Assembly (NCBI GenBank): GCA_026954325.1
Contig: JAIXKK010000030.1
Coordinates: 1-64,000, forward strand
Origin: Bryobacterales bacterium
GTDB lineage: Bacteria; Acidobacteriota; Terriglobia; Bryobacterales; Bryobacteraceae
Direction: 5' to 3'
Length of the DNA stretch: 64,000 bases
The notes beneath the pieces are model-generated. The model ran no database searches. It was not told the DNA's origin and saw nothing but the letters and a program-made list of their open reading frames with translations. The position numbers were made by a program, and so were the translations under genes. How positions within the stretch are numbered: the stretch's first letter is position 1; each line of letters starts with the position of its first letter. Below, in pieces: positions 52,616 through 61,131 of the stretch.

Positions 52616-53217
52616 TGTTTCGTCCCTCCGAAGTGGAATACGTTCTCGGCGCCGGCGCGAAGACGGGCGATGTTGGCCTTGTGCCGCCAGACGACGAAGA
52701 CCGCGCCGAGGACAGCGGCAATGACGACCGGCGCGGGCGGATGTTGAATCAGGAAGACCGCCAGGGGGAAGGTGGCGGCGCCCAGTATGGAGCCGAGGGA
52801 AATATAGCGGGTGGCGGCCACGGCGATGACAAACACGACGACCGCGGCCAGCAGGGGCAGGGGAGTGAGAAAGGCGAAGGCCCCCACGCTGGTGGCGGCC
52901 GCCTTGCCGCCTTGGAACCTCAGGAAGGCTGGGAAGGCATGGCCAAGCGCCACGACGAGGGCGGCGGCACTGACCCAAAGCGGCTCGGCGCCGGTGAGCC
53001 AGGATGCAAACCAGACAGCGGCGAAGCCTTTGGCCATGTCGAGGATGAGGGTGAGGACGCCAAGAGCGCGGCCGCCGGCGCGGAGGACATTGGTGGCTCC
53101 GATATTGCCGCTGCCGGATTGGCGGACATCGCGGCCGGTCTTGAGGCGGACCAGCAGGTAGCCGAACGGAATCCCGCCGAGCAGATAGGCCGCAATCAAC
53201 GCGATCAGGGGTTTCAT
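52612..53217 (-). CDS. plsY: glycerol-3-phosphate acyltransferase
   Basis: A 201-residue integral membrane enzyme that moves an acyl group from acyl-phosphate to glycerol 3-phosphate. Motif 1 is GSGNIGATNVLRAG (residues 36-49), motif 2 is GHAFPAFLRFQGGKAAATS (family GGKGVAT, here GGKAAATS), and motif 3 region follows near residue 180; five or six hydrophobic segments are visible. It overlaps thpR upstream (ATGA) and gpsA downstream (TTGA), so the three are translated together. GpsA supplies its substrate. Confidence 0.9.
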   Translation of the reverse strand: MKPLIALIAAYLLGGIPFGYLLVRLKTGRDVRQSGSGNIGATNVLRAGGRALGVLTLILDMAKGFAAVWFASWLTGAEPLWVSAAALVVALGHAFPAFLRFQGGKAAATSVGAFAFLTPLPLLAAVVVFVIAVAATRYISLGSILGAATFPLAVFLIQHPPAPVVIAAVLGAVFVVWRHKANIARLRAGAENVFHFGGTKH

Positions 53218-53768
53218 ATCGATTTCAAGGGGAATGAGGCGAGCTTAGTATATACCGAGCCGGACGGGGAGCGATCGCTGAGGTAGAGATGAAATTCCGA
53301 GACCGGGAACTCGCCGAAGTCGCCGGAATCGAGGGCGGCGATGCGGCGGCGGATTTCGGCGAGGTCAGGGGTTCCATCGATGCGGGCCAGGGTGAGATGT
53401 GGGGAGTAGGGCCGGGTCTCTTTTGCGATGCCGAGGGTGAAAGCGGCGTCTTCGGTGGCTTCGGCGAGGGCAGCGAGGGATTCTGGGGCCCGGATGGCGG
53501 CCCAGAAGATGCGCGGGTGGTGGGGATTGGGAAACCAGCCGAGACCGCGGATGGAGATGTTGAACGGGGGGATTCCGGTGACGGCTCTGAGTGTGGATTT
53601 CATTTCTTCGAGGCGCTCATCGGGCCAGGCGCCGATGAACTTGGTGGTGATGTGGAGATTGCCGACGGGGCTCCAGCGCAGTTTGGCGGCGGGCCGGAGC
53701 ATGGTGACGAGGCGGTCGAGAGAACGCTTCACTTCGGACGGAATGTCGATACCGGCGAACAGTCGCAT
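53214..53768 (-). CDS. thpR: RNA 2',3'-cyclic phosphodiesterase
   Basis: A 184-residue 2H-phosphoesterase (ThpR/LigT family) acting on 2',3'-cyclic RNA ends. The two HxTx motifs are visible, VGNLHITTKFIG near residue 38 and PYSPHLTLARI near residue 125. ATG 53768 begins MRLFAGIDIP, the standard N-terminus; the longer frame is the shadow of the glycosylase. Its stop overlaps the plsY start. It is the first gene of the run and diverges from the methyladenine glycosylase across 27 bases. Confidence 0.85.
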   Translation of the reverse strand: MRLFAGIDIPSEVKRSLDRLVTMLRPAAKLRWSPVGNLHITTKFIGAWPDERLEEMKSTLRAVTGIPPFNISIRGLGWFPNPHHPRIFWAAIRAPESLAALAEATEDAAFTLGIAKETRPYSPHLTLARIDGTPDLAEIRRRIAALDSGDFGEFPVSEFHLYLSDRSPSGSVYTKLASFPLKSI

Positions 53769-53795
53769 GTGGCAATAATCAACTAGAGTACAGCA

Positions 53796-54392
53796 TTGGA
53801 ACAGGAAATCCGGAGTTGGGAAGTGCTGCCGCGTGAATTCTATGCGCGGCCGGCGGTGGAGGTGGCGCGGGATCTGCTGGGGAAGGTGATTGTCCACGGG
53901 TCCACGGCGGGGCGGATTGTGGAGGTGGAGGCGTATCTGGGGTTGAAAGATGCGGCGGCGCACGCATCGCGGGGCGTGACCGGGAGGACGAAGGTGATTT
54001 TCGGGCCTCCGGGGCATGCGTACGTGTATTTCATTTACGGGATGTATGAATGCCTGAATCTGGTGGCCGAACCGGAGGGGACGCCAGGGTGCGTGCTGAT
54101 CCGGGCGCTGGAGCCGGTGGCGGGGGTGAGGCTGATGATGCGCCGGAGGGGAGTGAGCCGGGTGGAGGAGATCGCATCGGGACCGGGCAAGTTGACGGTG
54201 GCGATGGCGATCACGCGCAAGCAGAACGGCGCGGACGTCACGATTGCGGGCATGCCGTTCACCGTGCGCCGGATGAATGACGACCAGCCGTTGGAGGTGA
54301 TCACCGGGCCGCGCGTGGGAATCCGCAAGGCGGTAGACTGGCCCTTGCGGTTCTATCTTGCCGGCAATCCATGCGTCAGCCGGCCGCGTTGA
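53796..54392 (+). CDS. 3-methyladenine DNA glycosylase (AAG/MPG type)
   Basis: A 198-residue DNA repair enzyme that removes alkylated purines. Seen are REFYARPAVEVARDLLGKV, the catalytic Glu in RIVEVEAYLG near residue 45, DAAAHASRGVTGR and the substrate-pocket GPPGHAYVYFIYGMYECLN with the tyrosine intercalating region, then VLIRALEP and SGPGKLTVAM. The TTG start at 53796 gives the typical N-terminus. It diverges from thpR by 27 bases, and its end overlaps a truncated cupin frame. Confidence 0.9.
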   Translation: MEQEIRSWEVLPREFYARPAVEVARDLLGKVIVHGSTAGRIVEVEAYLGLKDAAAHASRGVTGRTKVIFGPPGHAYVYFIYGMYECLNLVAEPEGTPGCVLIRALEPVAGVRLMMRRRGVSRVEEIASGPGKLTVAMAITRKQNGADVTIAGMPFTVRRMNDDQPLEVITGPRVGIRKAVDWPLRFYLAGNPCVSRPR

Positions 54393-54665
54393 GGGCTTGC
54401 CGCCTCGCGAGTACTTTCCGCCGCGGCAGGGATTCCGCTTCGGCTTCTTCACGATTCCGCCGCATACAGAGCGGAGTGTAGCCGCTGTGGATATAGGGGC
54501 GGCATTCGCCGAATTGCGCGAGAAACTGCCGGGAATGGCCGAAGTGTTGGAATTCGATCATCCGGGAATGCACACCACGGACACGGTGGACTACGATGTC
54601 GTCCTCGGCGGGGAAGCCTGGCTTGAGTTGGATGACGGAGCAGAGGTCCACCTGAGGGCCGGCTG
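54358..54665 (+). pseudogene. truncated cupin-domain gene
   Basis: A frame with a cupin N-terminal half: REYFPPRQGFRFGFFTIPP, AAFAELREKLPGMAEVLEFD, HPGMHTTDTVDYDVVLGGEA then LELDDGAEVHLRAG. A full cupin of this type would continue for another 50-60 residues with the second His-containing strand (a GD.V..NGTRHAW-like block), but at about 54665 the sequence becomes unrelated, so the gene is cut. The first residues overlap the end of the glycosylase gene. ORF coding continues to 54762 in nonsense sequence. Confidence 0.6.
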
Positions 54666-54669
54666 CTTC

Positions 54670-54932
54670 GCTTCTCGGCAGTCTCCCTGCTCACGGCGGC
54701 CTGCGATAACGCGGTCTTCTATTTCGCCCTCGGACTCTGGGAATCCGCGGGTAGCGCGGTAGAGCCAGGTGGGATAGGGGAATTGGGAGGCGCCGGGCGG
54801 GTCGAAGTGCTCGATGAGTCCGACGCTGAAGATGAGGCCGGGGCAGGCCAGAACGTAAGGGATGAGATAAAGGCCGAAGCGGCGCCAGGCCACACGGACC
54901 ATCGGCTTCGGCCAGACGGGACTGCGCGGCAT
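54670..54932 (-). pseudogene. fragment of a small membrane protein
   Basis: An open minus-strand frame with MPRSPVWPKPMVRVAWRR, a hydrophobic segment LYLIPYVLACPGLIFSVGL and a polar end (PYPTWLYRATRGFPESEG). It looks like a real protein in composition, but runs into the complement of the truncated cupin after about 88 codons, where its own family similarity cannot be traced. Its 3' end and the 5' end of the cupin break meet near 54665-54670, so the joint is likely a deletion or insertion that truncated both genes. Confidence 0.4.
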
Positions 54933-55046
54933 CCCTCACCCGCTCGCCGAGGCCACGATGCCTCCGATGCGATGGCCCGCGACTACCACTGCCTGATCAG
55001 CCCGCCCGTCACAATAACAGTGACGCCATCTCCGCGGCAACGGCGG

Positions 55047-57647
55047 CTAGCGGACAGGCAAGCTGGCCGGGCTGGCGGCGCGGCCGTCCTGGCTGACGGT
55101 GATCAGTTGCGCACCGGAAAGAACATTGGAGTTGAGCGTGAAGACCACTTCATAGACGCCGCGCAAGGATGCCGAGGGTAGAATCTGGATGGGGGCATGG
55201 TCTACTCCACCGACATTGACGGTGACGCCACTCAGCGGAACGATTCCCGTATACGCCGTCGCAACAAGGCCGCTGGCGAGGACACTCAGCGTGTCTCCCC
55301 GGTTCACCGGATGGGCGGCATCGACGGGCGCTCCCTGATTCAGGATGGAAAGGATGGCCGGCGGCGGAGGTTCGATGTGAAAAACGATGGGCTGGGCGGC
55401 GTCGGTGGAGGTGCGAAGCCGCAGAATGGCTGGTCCGGACGGGATAGTGGCGGGAACCTGGAAGCTGACCTGCCCGTTCGACACAGCCGAAACCGCGATG
55501 GGCAGATCATTGAGTGTGAGCGTAATCCCGGCGGCGGTGATTCCGGCGGGCAGGTTCAGGGTGAATATCATCACCGGGGCCCCGGCGGTAATCAGCGGGG
55601 AGCCGGTAACCGGGTTAATCGCCTGCGGAAGAACCAGCAGTTTTCCCGCGACGGCCGGCTGCACGGTGAAGCCGGCGGGTAAGGTCAAGGTCTCCAGGCC
55701 ATTGGCAAGGGTCACGGTGGCGGCGGCCGGGGAGGCGGCTCCGGAAATGCCGATGTCGGCTAGCATCCGGTTGGGCCCGGTCACCCAAACACGGCGAACG
55801 GTAATGTCGCTTGTTCCAAATCCAAGGCGAGCCAACCCGTCAATGAGGTTGAGGTTCGTGCCGGTGATCTCAACCATGGCTTCCGAACCCGCCGGAAGCG
55901 CCGCCGGAGCGATGCTGAGGGCGGGAGCGTCTCCGGCATCGTAGGTGTAGGAGACAGGATTGTTGCCCTGCACGTAGAGCGAACTTTGGCCGTCGGTGGT
56001 GAGCGCAACAACGGCGGCGTTCTGTCCGGGAGCGGCGGGCGGCGGGCTTACCACCACTCGCCCCGCCTGCGCATCGTAGGAACGGATGGCGGCGGGATAA
56101 CCGTCGAAGAGGAAACGCGTATTCTGGTCGATGTTCGTGGCGGTGAGCGCAACCACACGGTTTCCGGCGGCATCGACTCCCGGAGTCACCGAAGTGATGG
56201 ACGGAGGCGGCTTCACGGTAACCTGGAACGCCGAGGGCAGCACGTACATGTCATTGGGGGTGGAGAAGACCAGGTGATGGGGGCCTTCGGTGGTGAAGGA
56301 GTTCAGCAGCAGATCCATCTGCACGTAGGAGGGCGCGTAGGGGTAAGGCCGGGGACTTCCGTTCAGGCTGACGGAACCCCCAATCGGGATCACGCTGAGT
56401 CCGGGGATGATGGCGCCGGAGGAGGTGAGTAACCCGTTCCCGTAGGCGACTACGGCGCCGCCGCCGAGGTTGCGGTTCAGCACCGGAGGCTTGATGGTCA
56501 CCTGGCCGATGAACCCGTATGCCTGCACGGAGGAAACGGTGATTGAAGAACGCGGCTGCATCTGGAAGTTGACGTTATCCACGGAAACGCCCGGCGTCAC
56601 GGCGATGGGCGCGGCCTGATTCGGGTCACGAGTGCCGGGGAAGAACTGGGCGTCAAAGGCGGAGGGGAAGGGGAACGGCTGACCATCCGGCCCAATCGGA
56701 GCCACGATATTGGCGGGGCTTGCTTCGCCGTCGAGGGGAGAGGGAAGCGGCTGCACGTAAACGAAATATTGGCCTTGCGGAATGCCGTCAATACGATAGG
56801 CTCCGTCGGGACTGGTGAGTGTGTTCACGGCGGAGCCGGACGGCGGAATGGCGACGACGGCGGCCATGCCCACCCCGCTTCCTCCCAGGGTCACGCGGCC
56901 CGTGATTGTCCCGGTGAGCGATAAGAAATTCCGCGCCGGATAGAGAAGGGAGATGCCTGCGATATCATCCACCGCCAGAGGGCTGGCCTTCGAGGTGGCT
57001 CTGGTGATCTGGGTGGACATCACGCTCGAGGAGAGTGAATGCTGCAATACGAGCGCATGCCCGAACTCATGGACCACGGTGAGGAAAAAGGCTTCGCTGA
57101 AGCTTGGCTGGTCGGTGAGGTTTCTGCGGAACATCACCAGAGAGCGGTTGATGGGTACAAACGCGCTGGTTGTGGCAGTGGCGGCGGTGACTGCGCCAAC
57201 GGACGAAGTTCCGCCCAAGGCAATGAGCCCGGGCGGAATGTCTTCCGAGAAGACGACATCGATGCCGGGCCCTTTTTGGGCCGATCCGGCAGGCGCGATG
57301 CCGCCGAAGCCGATCCGCAGGTCGGAAGTATCCACGTCATTCCAGATTCTGGCCGCAAGGCGGATCTGGCTGAGGATGGAGGAGAGGCTGTCGTTGGGAG
57401 CAATGGCCGTGGGTCCCTGCTCGGACAGATAGTAGTTGAGGGTCTTGTTGGGGAGGGTGCCCAGGTCCCATTTGCTGGGAACGGGCGTAAAGGGAGCGGT
57501 GCGTGTGAGATAGTGCAGGAAGTGATAATAAGCAGATGCGCTGGGGCACAGGAGAGCCCCAGCGCTAATCAACAGTAAGACGTGCTTAGATAACTTCACT
57601 GCCGTCTTTCCACTTCTCGACGATTTGGGCGGTGGCAGCCATTTCAC
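55047..57647 (-). CDS. secreted matrixin-like metalloprotease with carboxypeptidase-regulatory and IPT-like domains
   Basis: An 866-residue exported protein (signal peptide in residues 17-39, SKHVLLLISAGALL). A metzincin-like domain spans about 40-245: HEFGHALVLQHS gives His193, Glu194, His197 and His203, and a Met in SSVMSTQ may be the Met-turn. A carboxypeptidase-regulatory domain follows (about 250-325), then several Ig/IPT-like blocks such as PSITSVTPGVDAAGNRVVAL up to the C-terminus, including a domain seen in many Acidobacteriota secreted proteins (NRGDTLSVLASGL). It may degrade extracellular proteins. It follows a 176-residue partner by an overlapping start (4 bases). Confidence 0.75.
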   Translation of the reverse strand: MKWLPPPKSSRSGKTAVKLSKHVLLLISAGALLCPSASAYYHFLHYLTRTAPFTPVPSKWDLGTLPNKTLNYYLSEQGPTAIAPNDSLSSILSQIRLAARIWNDVDTSDLRIGFGGIAPAGSAQKGPGIDVVFSEDIPPGLIALGGTSSVGAVTAATATTSAFVPINRSLVMFRRNLTDQPSFSEAFFLTVVHEFGHALVLQHSLSSSVMSTQITRATSKASPLAVDDIAGISLLYPARNFLSLTGTITGRVTLGGSGVGMAAVVAIPPSGSAVNTLTSPDGAYRIDGIPQGQYFVYVQPLPSPLDGEASPANIVAPIGPDGQPFPFPSAFDAQFFPGTRDPNQAAPIAVTPGVSVDNVNFQMQPRSSITVSSVQAYGFIGQVTIKPPVLNRNLGGGAVVAYGNGLLTSSGAIIPGLSVIPIGGSVSLNGSPRPYPYAPSYVQMDLLLNSFTTEGPHHLVFSTPNDMYVLPSAFQVTVKPPPSITSVTPGVDAAGNRVVALTATNIDQNTRFLFDGYPAAIRSYDAQAGRVVVSPPPAAPGQNAAVVALTTDGQSSLYVQGNNPVSYTYDAGDAPALSIAPAALPAGSEAMVEITGTNLNLIDGLARLGFGTSDITVRRVWVTGPNRMLADIGISGAASPAAATVTLANGLETLTLPAGFTVQPAVAGKLLVLPQAINPVTGSPLITAGAPVMIFTLNLPAGITAAGITLTLNDLPIAVSAVSNGQVSFQVPATIPSGPAILRLRTSTDAAQPIVFHIEPPPPAILSILNQGAPVDAAHPVNRGDTLSVLASGLVATAYTGIVPLSGVTVNVGGVDHAPIQILPSASLRGVYEVVFTLNSNVLSGAQLITVSQDGRAASPASLPVR

Positions 57648-58174
57648 CGGCTGACGCCGGCCAGCGTGCGATGAATACGATCGACCATCTCGCCTAATCG
57701 CACGCTCACCGGCGTATCCTCCACCACCTTACCGGAGGAGTCCAGCATGGTTTCGCTGGCCGCGTTCCGCGTCAGCACTGGCTCCCCCAGGGGATCCTTT
57801 GTCATCGTGAACAATCCTTGACTCAACCCGATCACTTGCGTAAGGCCACTCCGGCCAGTCCACAGGAAGAGCACGTACTCTTGTCCCTCCCTCAGCCTTG
57901 GAGAACCGGAAAACGTTTGAGTGACGGATCCGTATTTCCCACCGGCAACAAAAACATTGATCTCCGCACTGCTGCCGCCTTTATACGAATCCGCCGGTTG
58001 AACCCGGTATTCGGTATAGATGACCGGGCCGCGCATCACCGTGGTTGACCCGGTGACCTTGCCGCGAACGATCCGCGTCGATTTCTGGATCATGTCATCG
58101 AGGCTGAGCTTCTGAAGCGTTGCGGCCGGCAACGCGCTCAAACCGGCAATGACGAGGATTCCTGCAAACCGCAT
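57644..58174 (-). CDS. secreted partner of the matrixin-like protein
   Basis: A 176-residue exported protein (signal peptide MRFAGILVIAGLSALPAA). It contains an OB/beta-barrel-like region (STRIVRGKVTGSTTVMRGPV, EYRVQPADSYKGG) seen in numerous small acidobacterial proteins that precede matrixin-type genes; the function is unknown. Its stop overlaps the protease start, so they are translationally coupled. The likely role is chaperone, inhibitor or propeptide-like partner, by inference from coupling only. Confidence 0.6.
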   Translation of the reverse strand: MRFAGILVIAGLSALPAATLQKLSLDDMIQKSTRIVRGKVTGSTTVMRGPVIYTEYRVQPADSYKGGSSAEINVFVAGGKYGSVTQTFSGSPRLREGQEYVLFLWTGRSGLTQVIGLSQGLFTMTKDPLGEPVLTRNAASETMLDSSGKVVEDTPVSVRLGEMVDRIHRTLAGVSR

Positions 58175-58315
58175 TGGTAATCATTCCTTGAGCAATCGTT
58201 GGACCAAACGTGAAAGCGGTCATTTTGTTGCGGTTTTTCCATGCGGCGGAAGCCGGATTGTGTTCGTTGGACACATTCTGGGACAGGGTGACCCAAACGG
58301 AACAATAGCCACGGG

Positions 58316-60232
58316 TCAGACGCCGGGTGGGGGCGTTGGCTGCGCAGCGGTGTCCTTGACGATGAGCAAGGGGATGGCAAGGTCGTGCCGGACGCCGTTG
58401 ATGGTCGCCCCAAAGATGATGTCCTGTATGCCTTTATGCCCATGAGCCCCCATTACGACGAGATCAGGCTGAAGCTCGCGGGCGAGGCGGACAATTTCCT
58501 GGCGCGGGTCCGTGGAATGCCGGACAACCAGATCCGACGGAATGCCTTGCGCGCGGAGATTGGCGAGGATTCCTTCGAAGTACTGCTGTCCCCGCTCCAC
58601 CTCCGCGGTTTCGGCGAGGTTGCCATAGACCCGGCTGGTGACTCCCTCTTCCACGTGTAGCAACACTACCTTCGAGCCGTGCTGGCGCGCCATGGCCACG
58701 GCATGGGAGAGCGCCGCGCGGTCGCGGGCCGTGTGATCGAGGGGAACGAGGATCACCTGGTAGAGCGGCGCGGCTCCCGGCGCAACGGACTCCGGCACCG
58801 GAACTCCTCCGAGTCCGGCCGGCCGCCTTCCGAGGAGGGGTTGGAAGGAGATCCACAACAGCAGGGCCAGCAAGCCAAGAACGCAAGGAATGGTGAGTCC
58901 TAACACGAGCGGTTTCCACCTCCCGGCGTCCACGACCCAGTCGCTGAGCGTCGTCCAGGCAAGCCAGAGATTCAGGGCCACGATAATCATCGCCGCCAGC
59001 CAACTCGCCGCCTTCACCCAGGCGCGGTTGGCGAACGTTCCCATTTTCCCTCTATCGGAAGTGAAGTGGATCAGCGGAATGACGGCGAAGGGCAACTGAA
59101 GGCTTAGGATCACCTGGCTGAGAATCAGCAGTTTCAGAGTGGCATCCTCTCCCGCGATGACGATGGTGGCCGCCGCGGGGGTGACTGCCAGGGCGCGCGT
59201 GATGAGACGCCGCAGCCACGGACGCATGCGGAAGTTGAGGAACCCCTCCATCACGATCTGGCCCGCCAGAGTGCCCGTGAGGGTGGAAGACTGTCCGGAA
59301 CAAAGCAGCGCGACGGCGAAGAGAACGCTCGCCGCCCCGGTGCCGAGCAGCGGAGCCAGCAGGAGGTGGGCCTGTTGGATCTCCTTCACTTCGATGCCTT
59401 GTTGGAAGAACACCGCCGCCGAGAGGATGAGGATGGCGGCATTGACGAACAGCGCGCCATTCAACGCCACTACGGAATCGATCAGGTTGAAGCGGCAGGC
59501 GGCGCTCTTGTCGGCTTCGCTTTTTCCGATCCTGCGGGTTTGGACGAGCGCGGAATGCAGATAGAGATTGTGAGGCATCACGGTTGCGCCCAGAATCCCG
59601 ATGGCGACGTATAGACTTCTTTGGTCCAGCCGGGGAACAAGCCCGCCGGCCATGGCGCTGAACGAGGGCTTGGCGAGGGCGATCTCGATGAGGAAGCACA
59701 CGGCAATGACGGCAATCAGGGAGAGAACAAAAGCCTCCATGACGCGAATACCCAGCCGGGTGAACCAGAGCAGAAGAAGCGTGTCGAGGGTGGTCAGCAG
59801 AACGCCGGCGAGGAGAGGAAGGCCGAAGAGGAGGTTGAGACCGATGGCGGCGCCCAGTACTTCCGCCAGATCGCACGCGGCGATAGCCACCTCGCACAGC
59901 AGCCACAGGGCTTGCGCGACGGGTTTCGGGTAAGAGTCGCGACAGGCCTGCGCCAGATCGCGGCCGGTGACGATGCCGAGGCGGGCGCTGAGTGTTTGGA
60001 GGAGGATGGCCATGGCGTTCGAGAGCACCAGGACCCAGAGAAGCTGATAGCCGAAGATGGCGCCACCCTCGAGATCGGTGGCCCAATTCCCTGGGTCCAT
60101 GTAGCCGACGGCGACGAGGTAGGCGGGGCCGGCGAAGGCGAACATGCGGCGCCAGAGGGAAGGTTGGGAGGTGGGTACGGAGGAATGGACCTCTGGGAGG
60201 GAGTGAGGCTGGTGACCCACCAAAGGTTCCAT
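58316..60232 (-). CDS. mntH: Nramp-type Mn2+/divalent metal transporter fused to a universal stress protein domain
   Basis: A 638-residue protein. Residues 25-430 are an Nramp transporter with eleven or so membrane segments and the signature motifs DPGNWATDLEGG and TVMPHNLYLHSALVQTR (metal site Asp, Asn and Met). Residues 490-625 are a complete universal stress protein domain: VILVPLDHTARDRAALSHAV, and the ATP loop GAHGHKGIQDIIFGATINGV. Such fusions are known in some bacteria and suggest nucleotide-controlled metal uptake. A strong promoter-like pair lies directly upstream (60243-60272). The gene is alone on the minus strand. Confidence 0.9.
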   Translation of the reverse strand: MEPLVGHQPHSLPEVHSSVPTSQPSLWRRMFAFAGPAYLVAVGYMDPGNWATDLEGGAIFGYQLLWVLVLSNAMAILLQTLSARLGIVTGRDLAQACRDSYPKPVAQALWLLCEVAIAACDLAEVLGAAIGLNLLFGLPLLAGVLLTTLDTLLLLWFTRLGIRVMEAFVLSLIAVIAVCFLIEIALAKPSFSAMAGGLVPRLDQRSLYVAIGILGATVMPHNLYLHSALVQTRRIGKSEADKSAACRFNLIDSVVALNGALFVNAAILILSAAVFFQQGIEVKEIQQAHLLLAPLLGTGAASVLFAVALLCSGQSSTLTGTLAGQIVMEGFLNFRMRPWLRRLITRALAVTPAAATIVIAGEDATLKLLILSQVILSLQLPFAVIPLIHFTSDRGKMGTFANRAWVKAASWLAAMIIVALNLWLAWTTLSDWVVDAGRWKPLVLGLTIPCVLGLLALLLWISFQPLLGRRPAGLGGVPVPESVAPGAAPLYQVILVPLDHTARDRAALSHAVAMARQHGSKVVLLHVEEGVTSRVYGNLAETAEVERGQQYFEGILANLRAQGIPSDLVVRHSTDPRQEIVRLARELQPDLVVMGAHGHKGIQDIIFGATINGVRHDLAIPLLIVKDTAAQPTPPPGV

Positions 60233-60242
60233 CCTGATGTTA

Positions 60243-60272
60243 ACTATAGTTTATTGAAGCCGCCTCCGTCAA
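60243..60272 (-). promoter_or_regulatory. mntH promoter with palindromic -10 region
   Basis: On the minus strand TTGACG (60267-60272), an 18-base spacer and TATAGT (60243-60248) form a sigma-70-type promoter. The -10 box is embedded in AACTATAGTT, a perfect palindrome (extended TAAACTATAGTTAA with two mismatches), which could be an operator for a metal-responsive repressor of the DtxR/MntR kind. The start codon (60232) is only 10 bases from the -10, so the mRNA would be leaderless or nearly so. Confidence 0.6.
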
Positions 60273-60532
60273 CCTCTCTTTCGGCTTTGACCGGGCTGCT
60301 GACGATCTGGCAGGCCACCGCCCGATGATAATACAGCACCTGCTCGACCCTAACGCCGCTCTTGCGAATCCCGGACGCGACTCTCCAGGCAGGCATCGCG
60401 GCAGCGCGCCTGTAGCCGGAGAGGACTGCGATGCCGTCCGCGGCCGCCACGATGCGGCCCCGCACGCGGCCTTCGTCAAAGACCGTGTTGCGCTTGACTT
60501 TCTGAACATCAACAGCAAGATCGGACAGATGC
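60273..60532. other. 260-base region without recognisable gene
   Basis: Between the mntH promoter and the transposase remnant. Short frames exist on both strands (for example 60325-60561 plus), but none resembles a known family. A plus-strand stretch FLNINSKIGQMQAANHP near 60500 may be a further decayed part of the ISAzo13-type transposase, but this is weak. Confidence 0.35.
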
Positions 60533-60835
60533 AAGCTGCCAACCACCCGTGGATGGTTTAGCGTGGGAGTGGAGCACGACACGGCCGCCTTCGCCGTGCG
60601 GAGCATCCGGCGGTGGTGGGAGTCGATGGGGCGCGCAACCTATTCTGGGCCACGAAACTGTTGATCACGGGGGACTCGGGAGCCGGCCGAAAACTGGCCG
60701 GCGAAACCGGATTGAAGATCCCGGTATGCCCGGGACCAGCAAATGGAACAAGATTGAACACAAACTCCCTATGGAGACTCTGGAGGTTGCGGAACTCGGC
60801 AATCTCGCGCTGTGCTTTACGCACCGCCGCCTGAT
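60533..60835 (+). pseudogene. ISAzo13-family transposase remnant
   Basis: Frame-shifted pieces of an ISAzo13-type transposase on the plus strand. The pieces in order are RGWFSVGVEHDTAAFAV and RSIRRWWESMGRATY (about 60548-60647), KLLITGDSGAGRKL (about 60655-60696), LKIPVCPGPA (about 60711-60740), and GTSKWNKIEHKL (about 60729-60770). These match the family order VGTDHDTAxFAVxSxRRWW, KxLLITADSGG, IPVCHFPPGTSKWNKIEHRL. The N-terminal half and the C-terminus are missing, and three frames are used, so it is inactive. No inverted repeats were identified. Confidence 0.75.
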
Positions 60836-61131
60836 TGGGTAAGGATTCAGTGACGGTCTTGCCTCCACCTTGTAAGTGAGACGAGGATTTGGACCGTGGC
60901 CCGGATCATTGGAGCGGTGGCGGTGGCAAGTGGGCTTACCGCACCGGCCCGAAGTGGGAGTGATGGACCCAGGGCGCGGGCCGCTGTTGAAGCGAGTCGA
61001 GGGATGTAGTGGTTGGGATGTAGTGGTTGGGATGGAGGAGCCTCCTTTCCTAGCGTACGCACGGATTCATGGGTCAAAAAAGGGCCGCGGGGTTAGGGGA
61101 ATTCGGCTACGATAGACTGTTCAGGGCGTTT
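60836..61131. other. about 300-base region with a 14-base tandem repeat
   Basis: Region between the transposase remnant and adenylate kinase. It contains GATGTAGTGGTTGG twice in tandem (61003-61030) followed by GATGGAGG. No gene is recognised; a frame from 61069 joins the adenylate kinase but is not needed. It probably contains the adk promoter. Confidence 0.4.
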
